A stretch of DNA of 6,444 nucleotides, taken from assembly GCA_031290855.1 (NCBI GenBank), contig JAISLM010000092.1:1-6444 (forward strand). Reading direction: 5' to 3'. The notes beneath the pieces were generated by a model. The model made no database searches and was not told the origin of the DNA. It worked only from the letters and a program-made list of their open reading frames with translations. Below are positions 1 to 4,883 of the stretch, in pieces. Made by a program: the position numbers and the translations under genes. The DNA comes from Spirochaetaceae bacterium. Its GTDB lineage: Bacteria; Spirochaetota; Spirochaetia; Treponematales; Breznakiellaceae. The number at the start of each line of letters is the position of its first letter. The first letter of the stretch is position 1.

Positions 1-42
1 TTTTTTCTCCGTATGTTAAAGCAAAACGCGGGCAGGCGCACA

Positions 43-48
43 TATATT
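43..48 (+). promoter_or_regulatory. Possible -10 box near the RAYT start
   Basis: TATATT matches five of six bases of the sigma-70 -10 consensus and sits in an AT-rich patch, but no convincing -35 lies 16-18 bp upstream. If used, transcription would begin at about the ATG at 53, favouring a leaderless message or the ATG at 68. This is weak evidence. Confidence 0.2.
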
Positions 49-52
49 TTGC

Positions 53-655
53 ATGAGACATTTAAGAATGCTGAAACAGGGCGTGTGGTACGAAATCAGT
101 ACCCGCGTCAACAACAGGGAACCCCTGTTCCGCGGAGGGCGGGCCCCGGCGCTGTTCGACCGGGTGTTCCGGGAGACCGCGCACAGGTTTGCCTTCGCGG
201 TCCGTGGGCTGACTCTCGCCGGTGACCGGCTGGCCTTTTACATCAGGCCCGCTGACGGGTTCGAGCTGCCGGCGATAATGAAATGGCTGAAGCAGACCTT
301 CGCCCAGCGGTACAACCGGGACAATGGACGGACGGGGCATCTGTGGGGCGACCGGTACTGGTCGCGGATCCTGGAAGGGGAGCCGCCGGACGGCGGGGAA
401 GCGGGGGCGGCGGCAGACGTTCCCCCGGCCCACGGGGTCAGACCCCGAAGCGGGCGACGCATCGCCGGGGCCGTAGCGGCGGGAGCCCCGCCGGCCCACG
501 GCGGGGTCAGACCCCGCAACGGGAAACGCCCCGACGGACGCATGGCGGCGGGGGACCCGCCGGCCCGTGGGGTCAGACCCCGAAGCAAGGAACGGGCGTC
601 CGGGGCCGCGTTTTCCCGTCTATACCCCCTTCCCGTGGCCCCGGAGCCCGGGTAA
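53..655 (+). CDS. RAYT-like (Y1/IS200-type) protein with REP-encoded C-terminal tail
   Basis: This is a 200-residue protein resembling REP-associated tyrosine transposases, single-strand DNA nucleases of the HUH class. Supporting signs are the N-terminal VWYEISTRVNNREPLF block (11-26), the helix MKWLKQTFAQRYN (76-88) and the hallmark RTGHLWGDRYWSRIL (93-107). The segment that normally carries His-x-His (about residues 55-66, AGDRLAFYIRPA) has Arg-Leu-Ala instead. The usual C-terminal helix with the catalytic Tyr and an Asn-Pro motif is not visible. From about residue 110 the chain becomes Gly/Ala/Pro/Arg-rich with three repeats of about 22 residues, each containing GVRPR, encoded by the REP palindromes. 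It ends in RLYPLPVAPEPG, which is shared with the fragment at the right edge. The start is uncertain: no Shine-Dalgarno precedes ATG 53 or the alternative ATG 68. It may be a decayed transposase, a domesticated DNA-binding protein, or a divergent active branch. Confidence 0.72.
   Translation: MRHLRMLKQGVWYEISTRVNNREPLFRGGRAPALFDRVFRETAHRFAFAVRGLTLAGDRLAFYIRPADGFELPAIMKWLKQTFAQRYNRDNGRTGHLWGDRYWSRILEGEPPDGGEAGAAADVPPAHGVRPRSGRRIAGAVAAGAPPAHGGVRPRNGKRPDGRMAAGDPPARGVRPRSKERASGAAFSRLYPLPVAPEPG
425..607 (+). repeat. In-frame tandem repeat with three REP palindromes inside the RAYT gene
   Basis: Units begin with CCGGCCC at 425, 491 and 560, giving periods of 66 and 69 bp, both multiples of three, so the reading frame is kept. 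The third unit is partial. Each carries the perfect 13-nt palindrome GGGGTCAGACCCC (434-446, 503-515, 569-581). In the second copy the symmetry extends to 17 nt (501-517). Translation gives PPAHGVRPRS, PPAHGGVRPRN and PPARGVRPRS. The same palindrome recurs in the intergenic repeats near 3870-4128 and in the right-hand RAYT fragment. Confidence 0.9.
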
Positions 656-763
656 GCGGCATAATCCGCCCGGCGAACCGCAGCAGCCGCCATTTCCTCC
701 CCAAACCTAACCCGCCCAGGGGGATACGTCTGCCCTGAAAGCCGAATTGCGGGCCAGGTTTAG
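656..763 (+). repeat. Conserved 3' flank of the RAYT gene, left copy
   Basis: The 108 bp directly after the RAYT stop codon match the minus strand of 6194-6301 without gaps. I count 9 mismatches, about 92% identity. Similarity stops at the TAG ending at 763; the next bases are unrelated. It holds an imperfect inverted repeat, AAACCTAACCCGC (703-715) against GCGGGCCAGGTTT (749-761), with an inner CAGGG/CCCTG pair (717-721/733-737). A subterminal hairpin close to a sharp homology boundary is what the end of an IS200/IS605-type element would look like; that reading is inference. Confidence 0.85.
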
Positions 764-983
764 CCCACAGCAGGGGAAGCCGCCCGCCGGCCCGCTGTGT
801 GGCCCCCCTCTAGTCCCACGCAACTTCCCCCGGCCCGCCGCGTAGCGGTGAGCATTTAGTAATGGGCAGCGAGCAATGGTTGATGAAAAACGGGGGAGGA
901 TAGGGAGGCGCTCTGATTACTCGTATCGCCTTCTCCCGCCCTCATTCTTCTCTGAACACTGCTAAGTACCTTTCCTTCGTTCC
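764..983. other. Intergenic region without a recognisable gene
   Basis: This stretch lies between the left RAYT flank and the 3' end of the permease gene, which points towards it. I see no plausible coding sequence. It contains a 6-bp stem CACAGC/GCTGTG (766-771/794-799) with a GC-rich loop, and a loose AT-rich segment (850-895) containing GAGCAATGGTTGATG, similar to words repeated near 3551 and 4054. Confidence 0.6.
903..937 (-). terminator. Possible weak terminator hairpin after the permease
   Basis: On the minus strand GGGAGAAGGCG (937-927) can pair with CGCCTCCC (910-903) with a 3-nt bulge and a 16-nt loop, about 50 bp past the permease stop. The nearest T-run (five Ts near 889-885) is too far for a classical intrinsic terminator, so the assignment is tentative. 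Confidence 0.25.
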
Positions 984-2324
984 TCACTGGAGTTCGTAGC
1001 TTTTTTGCATCGAGACTTTGCCGGTTTTCTGTCGTAGCGTGGCGTACAGGAAAAAGACCGCGACAAGGGCGAGCGTCACCGCCACGTTGGTACGGGCGAT
1101 GCTGTTGAACGAAAGTACGATGCACAGCAGCATTACCGCGACGGACAGTCCCATAAGGAAGTAGAAAAGGCCTTTCGACATACGCCGGAAGTAGCGGTTT
1201 TCCCAGGCGTCCGGCAGTTTTGACGGCAGGGTGATCACCGCGCATACCGCTACCAAATCCGCTACCCGGCCTATAAGCACGGTGTTCGTCGTGATCGTCT
1301 GGATCGAAAATCCCAGAATTATCGGCGCTATCGCGATAACGTAGATGATCGCGAGGATCAGGTAGGGAGAGCCGGCGCGGTTCGTACGGGCCAGTCCCCT
1401 GGGGAACCAGCCGTCGTCCGTCATCTGGTGGAAGGGGCGGGAGAACACGGTAAACGACGAGTTCAGCGTGGTTGCTATCGCCATCAACGGGCCGCCCACG
1501 ACGAAGGCGTAGTACAGTGGAGGAGGCATGATTTCGCGGGCGACCGCCGTCAGCGGCTTTCCCGCGACCTCCGCGACCGGAAGCACCCCCGCGTCTACCA
1601 GCGCTATCGCCGCGTACAGGACGAGCAGTATTCCCGCCGTGATCGCCATCGCAAGCGGCACGTCCCGCTTGGGCATCCGCGCCTCCTTGCTGTAGGCCAC
1701 CACGAAGGAATACCCGTAGCAGGAGTACACGAGCAGCACGACGGCGGACAGGAAGCCTTTCGCCCCGGCGGAGAAATAGCCCGGCGCGGAGATCGCGAAG
1801 GCTTCGGGCCTCAGCCTGCCCGCGCCCGTCGCGACAAACAGGAGCAGGCCCGCGATAAGCGTGGCCGACAGGATGTTCTGTATCTTCGACATGAAGTTTA
1901 CCCCGGCCAGGTTGAAGATGAAGAACACCGTTATCGTGATCACCGCGACAAGGCGCACGTCCGCGCCGGGAAACAGCGCGGCGAAGTACTGCCCGAAGCC
2001 CAGCCCTATCATGCCGGTGGCAAACACGTTCATCGTGAAGGCCATCCCGAAAAGACCGCCGGCCTTCTCGCCCAGGAGGGCGGCGACGAAGGTGTAGGAG
2101 CCGCCCTTCACCCGGATCATGCCGCTCAGCAAAAGGTAGGGCAGGATGATGAAAAAGCCCATCAGCACGGCCCCTGCGTAGGCGAGCCACACCGCCTGCC
2201 CCGTGACCGCGACCGCCGCGCCCACGAGGGTCACCACCCCAGCGCCTATCACCTGTCCCGCCGCCAGCGCTACGAGGGACGGAAGCCCCAGCCCCGTCTT
2301 TGTTTTGTCCGTATTTCCGGTCAT
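984..2324 (-). CDS. APC-superfamily permease (amino acid or related organic acid)
   Basis: A 446-residue inner-membrane secondary transporter with about 12 hydrophobic segments (roughly 14-38, 44-66, 84-114, 123-144, 151-168, 188-212, 223-245, 272-296, 325-348, 352-374, 388-409, 414-435). TM1 contains GQVIGAGVV, matching the Gly-rich unwound-helix motif (GxGI type) by which APC carriers bind substrate amino and carboxyl groups. Length and topology are normal for the amino acid-polyamine-organocation superfamily, and the chain looks intact. It is the second gene of a minus-strand operon: ATG 2324 lies 9 bp after the dehydratase stop, with a purine-rich GGGGGCAGG before it, so the two are probably co-transcribed and translationally coupled. 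The substrate cannot be read from sequence; the neighbour suggests a carboxylate that the dehydratase then uses. Confidence 0.9.
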   Translation of the reverse strand: MTGNTDKTKTGLGLPSLVALAAGQVIGAGVVTLVGAAVAVTGQAVWLAYAGAVLMGFFIILPYLLLSGMIRVKGGSYTFVAALLGEKAGGLFGMAFTMNVFATGMIGLGFGQYFAALFPGADVRLVAVITITVFFIFNLAGVNFMSKIQNILSATLIAGLLLFVATGAGRLRPEAFAISAPGYFSAGAKGFLSAVVLLVYSCYGYSFVVAYSKEARMPKRDVPLAMAITAGILLVLYAAIALVDAGVLPVAEVAGKPLTAVAREIMPPPLYYAFVVGGPLMAIATTLNSSFTVFSRPFHQMTDDGWFPRGLARTNRAGSPYLILAIIYVIAIAPIILGFSIQTITTNTVLIGRVADLVAVCAVITLPSKLPDAWENRYFRRMSKGLFYFLMGLSVAVMLLCIVLSFNSIARTNVAVTLALVAVFFLYATLRQKTGKVSMQKSYELQ

Positions 2325-2333
2325 ACCTGCCCC

Positions 2334-3527
2334 CTACCCCTTCATCGTCTCGATCCGCGCGGTCTTCAGCGCCGCCTCTGACAGTTCCTGCCCGTGGCCC
2401 GGAAGCTCAGGCAGACTGAAGCAGCCCGCTTCGGGCTGCCAGTCGTACTTGCACTCCGCTATTGTCGAAGGAAGCGTGTTGCAGACGTGGTGTTCGTGGA
2501 TCACGAAGTTCGGCACCGCCGCCTCCAGGTGGAGGGCGACCGCCACGCTGACCGGGCTTGAGCAGACGTGCATCTGGACGCCCACATCGTACACGGCGGC
2601 CATGTCGCAGATCTTCTTCGCCTCGGTGATCCCGCCGCAGTTCCCGATGTCGGGCTGTATTATGTGGAGACAGTGGTTTTCAAGGAAGGGAAGGAAGCCC
2701 CAGCGGGTATAGGTTCGCTCCCCCGTGGCCAGCGGGATGTCTAGGGCGTCCGCTATCTTTCTCATCACGGCGGGATTCAGCGGATGCGTCCCCTCCTCGT
2801 AGAACATGATCCCGTACTCCCGCGCCATCCGCCCTATCTGGATAGCGGTGGAAGCGTCCGTCATCGCGTGGTTTTCGATGATGATGTCAACGTCCGGCCC
2901 GACCGCTTCCCGTGTCACCCTGACGCGCTCCTCTATCGTTTTCATCATGTCCCGCGCTATATAGCCGGTAGAGGCGGTGTAGGGGAGAACGTTGCCGTTT
3001 TTGTCGAAGCGCATGAAGTTCGTTTTGACGGCGCTGTAGCCCTGCGCGACGGCCTTGCGAGCCGCCTCCGCGTAGAACTCGCTGTCGCCGCCGCCCTTCC
3101 ACGGCAGGAAACGGTCTACCCCCCAGCCGAACTGGAGCTGGCTCGCGTAACAGCGGAGCTTGTCGCGTTGTCCGCCTCCCAGCATCCTGTACAGCGGTAG
3201 GCCCGCGGCCTTCGCCTTTATATCCCAGAGGGCGATGTCTATCGCGCTGATCGCCGACATAACGACGGCGCCGTTCCCCTGCGCCCAGAAAGACATCCGG
3301 AACATTCTTTCCCATGCGACCTCGTGGGCGAGCGGGTCGGTCCCGATAACGATAGGGGCGAGGTCTTTTATCTGCTCGAAAGCGGCGGGAGCGCCCGTAC
3401 CTATGGCGACGGCGGCCTCCCCCAGCCCCGTAATCCCGGCGTCTGTATTTACCCGGCACAGCACGGGCCGCGAAAGGCAGCCAGGATCCTTTTCCAGCGC
3501 TATAGCCTCAACACTAACAATTTTCAT
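2334..3527 (-). CDS. Mandelate racemase/muconate lactonizing family dehydratase (enolase superfamily)
   Basis: A 397-residue soluble enzyme with the two-domain enolase-superfamily layout: an N-terminal capping domain (about 1-125) and a Mg-binding TIM barrel. Visible barrel positions are Lys168-x-Asn170 on the second strand, Glu218-Asn-His220 (first metal ligand plus a His two residues on, the pattern of galactonate-type dehydratases), Glu244/245 in FYEEGTHP, Glu270 in GER, Asp293 in QPDIGNCGGIT and His320 in MHVCSSP. Asp293-His320 would be the catalytic dyad. Known relatives take the alpha proton of an acid sugar and eliminate water to a 2-keto-3-deoxy acid. KxN rather than KxK argues against a dipeptide epimerase or mandelate racemase. 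The first ligand is Glu, not the more common Asp. The exact acid is unknown. The gene heads the operon with the APC permease. Confidence 0.9.
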   Translation of the reverse strand: MKIVSVEAIALEKDPGCLSRPVLCRVNTDAGITGLGEAAVAIGTGAPAAFEQIKDLAPIVIGTDPLAHEVAWERMFRMSFWAQGNGAVVMSAISAIDIALWDIKAKAAGLPLYRMLGGGQRDKLRCYASQLQFGWGVDRFLPWKGGGDSEFYAEAARKAVAQGYSAVKTNFMRFDKNGNVLPYTASTGYIARDMMKTIEERVRVTREAVGPDVDIIIENHAMTDASTAIQIGRMAREYGIMFYEEGTHPLNPAVMRKIADALDIPLATGERTYTRWGFLPFLENHCLHIIQPDIGNCGGITEAKKICDMAAVYDVGVQMHVCSSPVSVAVALHLEAAVPNFVIHEHHVCNTLPSTIAECKYDWQPEAGCFSLPELPGHGQELSEAALKTARIETMKG

Positions 3528-3533
3528 TTCTTT

Positions 3534-3539
3534 CCTCCT
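3534..3539 (-). promoter_or_regulatory. Strong Shine-Dalgarno of the dehydratase
   Basis: A perfect AGGAGG on the minus strand, 6 nt before ATG 3527, fixes the dehydratase start and marks it as the well-translated first gene of its operon. Confidence 0.9.
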
Positions 3540-3550
3540 GATTGATTTTT

Positions 3551-3580
3551 GATGAGCGATTGATAAAACGATGACCGATT
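3551..3580. promoter_or_regulatory. Direct repeat that could be an operator of the dehydratase operon
   Basis: GATGAGCGATT (3551-3561) and GATGACCGATT (3570-3580) match at 10 of 11 bases with a 19-bp period, just upstream of the dehydratase ribosome binding site. Paired sites two helical turns apart suit regulator binding, but the words also resemble the AT-rich filler elsewhere in the window. Confidence 0.25.
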
Positions 3581-3635
3581 AAAGACAGGCGGAGACGGCA
3601 GGCGAAGGCATGACGAATGACTAGCTCATTGTTAA

Positions 3636-3641
3636 AATATA
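3636..3641 (-). promoter_or_regulatory. Possible -10 box of the dehydratase-permease operon
   Basis: The minus strand reads TATATT within the most AT-rich stretch of the window (3630-3655). A start near 3629 would give a leader of about 100 nt. No good -35 is visible 16-18 bp upstream, so this is a candidate only. Confidence 0.22.
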
Positions 3642-3842
3642 CATAAAAAAATCACGAATGAACCCGCCAGCGGGCTTAACACATTGCCCCGGCGTTATAG
3701 TGGCGCCGGCTGCCGGGACGGCCAGTTGCGGAGCGTTCTTTCTCCGCTTATAAACCGTATTACAAGCGTTTTAAGGCGTCTTACCGAAAGGCTCGACATC
3801 CTTATCTTTTCCATAATACTCACTGCTCATTGCTCTAAACCA

Positions 3843-3895
3843 TTACCGGGTAACGATTTAAGTCGATAGAGGGTCAGACCCCGGCCGCCCGGTAA
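3843..3895. repeat. 53-bp nested hairpin element, copy 1
   Basis: Perfect outer arms TTACCGGG (3843-3850) and CCCGGTAA (3888-3895) enclose the palindrome GGGTCAGACCC (3871-3881). The left arm also forms TTACC-G-GGTAA with the next bases, so alternative folds exist. Confidence 0.85.
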
Positions 3896-3962
3896 GCTCC
3901 CCTGTTAGTCGCCGGCCCTCACCCGTCTTCCGCCATTGATCACGCATTATTGCTCTAAATCA

Positions 3963-4015
3963 TTACCGGGTAACGATTTAAGTCGGGACGGGGTCAGACC
4001 CCGGCCACCCGGCAA
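3963..4015. repeat. 53-bp nested hairpin element, copy 2
   Basis: Same architecture and length as copy 1. The inner palindrome is the full GGGGTCAGACCCC (3990-4002), as in the RAYT gene. The right arm is CCCGGCAA, one change from perfect pairing, giving a G-U wobble in minus-strand RNA. Confidence 0.85.
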
Positions 4016-4088
4016 GCTCCCTGTTAGTCGCCGGCCCTCACCCGTCTTCCGCCATTGCTCATTGATCACGCCTTATTGCTCCAAATCA

Positions 4089-4141
4089 TTACCGGGTAAC
4101 GATTTAAGTCGATAGAGGGTCAGACCCCGGCCACCCGGCAA
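4089..4141. repeat. 53-bp nested hairpin element, copy 3
   Basis: Arms TTACCGGG (4089-4096) and CCCGGCAA (4134-4141) surround GGGTCAGACCCC (4117-4128). Repeat similarity ends a few bases later at 4146. A short echo, CATTACCGGTGA, follows at 4187-4198. Confidence 0.85.
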
Positions 4142-4162
4142 GCTCCGCGGTGAGCCGGGGGG

Positions 4163-4190
4163 TGGAAAATGCGGGTATTTGTGATACATT
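4163..4190 (+). promoter_or_regulatory. Weak candidate promoter for gmhA
   Basis: TGGAAA (4163-4168) and TACATT (4185-4190) are separated by 16 bp and each matches four of six sigma-70 consensus bases. It lies just after the repeat array and about 60 bp before the gmhA start. Plausible by position, weak by sequence. Confidence 0.25.
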
Positions 4191-4250
4191 ACCGGTGACA
4201 CTTGTTCAAAATGGTGAAGCTCGAAATACAGGTACAAAAGGCAGGTTATT

Positions 4251-4883
4251 ATGAATTATTTGAATGAATTAATAGCGCGTTACCCGCGTTTGTCCGTTTG
4301 CCGGGACGCCGTACTCGGCGCTTACGGCCTTCTAGAAACGGCTTACGAAAACGGCGGGAAGGTTTTGATCGCGGGAAACGGCGGCAGCGCCGCGGACGCC
4401 GACCATATCACGGGCGAACTGATGAAGGGTTTCGTGAAAAGACGCGCGCCCCCGCCGCGCTTCCGGGACGCTTTGGCCCGGATAACGGACACGGAAACGG
4501 CGGACGGACTCGCGGGGCGGGTACAGGAGGGGCTTCCCGCAATCAACCTGGCCAACCACAACGCGCTCGTAACCGCCGTGATAAACGACATAGACGGAAA
4601 CATTATTTACGCCCAGCAGGTTTACTGCTACGGAGGGGAAAACGACGTGTTTATCGGCATATCGACTTCCGGCAATTCGGAAAACGTGTACCTGGCGATG
4701 CTGACGGCGAAGGCGAAGGGTCTCAAAACGATAGCTTTGACCGGCGCTTCCGGCGGCAGGCTGGCGGCTTTGGCGGACGTCTCGATAAAAGTGCCGGAAA
4801 GCGAGACCTACAAGGTGCAGGAACTGCACCTGCCGGTGTACCACTGTATCTGCCTGATGCTGGAGGATAGATTTTTTGATTAA
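4251..4883 (+). CDS. gmhA: Sedoheptulose-7-phosphate isomerase (SIS domain, GmhA-like)
   Basis: A 210-residue cytosolic SIS-domain protein of the phosphoheptose isomerase family, which converts D-sedoheptulose 7-phosphate to D-glycero-D-manno-heptose 7-phosphate, the first step to NDP-heptose. Phosphate-binding motifs are AGNGGSAADADH (41-52) and STSGNSENV (138-146). Glu56 in GELMKGF and the VQELHLPVYH stretch with Gln190 and His193 correspond to the catalytic Glu and His of GmhA. It is slightly longer than the usual 190-195 residues because of an Arg/Pro-rich segment (about 62-96) between the first motif and LPAINLANHNALVTAVIND. I recall such a segment in a subfamily from anaerobes. ATG 4251 follows AGGCAGG by 5 nt. 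The 3' end overlaps the next gene by 8 nt, and that gene encodes the next heptose steps. Confidence 0.9.
   Translation: MNYLNELIARYPRLSVCRDAVLGAYGLLETAYENGGKVLIAGNGGSAADADHITGELMKGFVKRRAPPPRFRDALARITDTETADGLAGRVQEGLPAINLANHNALVTAVINDIDGNIIYAQQVYCYGGENDVFIGISTSGNSENVYLAMLTAKAKGLKTIALTGASGGRLAALADVSIKVPESETYKVQELHLPVYHCICLMLEDRFFD
4862..4878 (+). promoter_or_regulatory. Shine-Dalgarno and TTG start of the heptose fusion gene
   Basis: GGAGG (4862-4866) lies 9 nt before TTG 4876-4878. TTG gives MIKAVIMAGGKG, the expected N-terminus of a nucleotidyltransferase. The later ATG at 4894 would cut off the first beta strand before the GGxGxR loop. The start lies inside the last codons of gmhA, implying translational coupling. 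Confidence 0.8.

Larger units (their letters stand above)
3829..4146. repeat. Tandem array: two full and one partial copy of a 120-126-bp REP-containing unit
   Basis: Units beginning ATTGCTCYAAA start at 3829, 3949 and 4075 (lengths 120, 126 and a partial 72). Each has TTACCGGGTAACGATTTAAG, the REP palindrome, then CCCGGYAAGCTCC; full units continue with CTGTTAGTCGCCGGCCCTC. Copies 1 and 2 differ by a handful of substitutions, one single-base indel, and a 7-nt insertion in copy 2 that duplicates CTCATTG. Copy 3 shares GATAGAG with copy 1 but CCACCC and GGCAAG with copy 2, so the copies are mosaic. Confidence 0.93.
3528..4250. other. Divergent intergenic region between the two operons
   Basis: About 720 bp separate the start codons of the dehydratase and gmhA, so both operons' promoters should lie here. 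From the left it holds the dehydratase ribosome binding site, an AT-rich segment (3540-3660), GC-rich sequence with short inverted repeats such as CCCG/CGGG at 3663-3674, the tandem repeat array (3829-4146), and a short gmhA leader. The small open frames here have no ribosome binding site or recognisable protein, and I do not count them as genes. Confidence 0.75.

Noticed and set aside
764..802. Stem CACAGC/GCTGTG as a terminator
   Set aside because: The stem is only 6 bp with a 22-nt loop and no T-run on either strand.
856..2190. Long minus-strand open frame (444 codons) over the permease gene
   Set aside because: It overlaps the permease in another frame and is Arg/Gly/Pro-rich low-complexity sequence, as expected from the shadow of a GC-rich gene. 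The 984-2324 frame gives a proper 12-TM protein with a family motif.
1428..2381. Plus-strand open frame of 317 codons opposite the permease
   Set aside because: It is antisense to a well-supported gene, has a highly charged Arg/His composition and shows no recognisable domain or ribosome binding site.
2334..3527. Dipeptide epimerase or mandelate racemase proper
   Set aside because: Those enzymes carry Lys-x-Lys on the second barrel strand; here it is Lys168-Thr-Asn170 with Glu-Asn-His on the third, which fits acid-sugar dehydratases better.
3684..3869. 61-codon plus-strand open frame in the intergenic region
   Set aside because: No Shine-Dalgarno and no recognisable protein; its end runs into the first tandem repeat. 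Most likely chance.
3829..4146. Possible CRISPR array
   Set aside because: The repeated part is far longer than a CRISPR repeat, the sequence between palindromes is itself repeated and not unique, and there are no cas genes.
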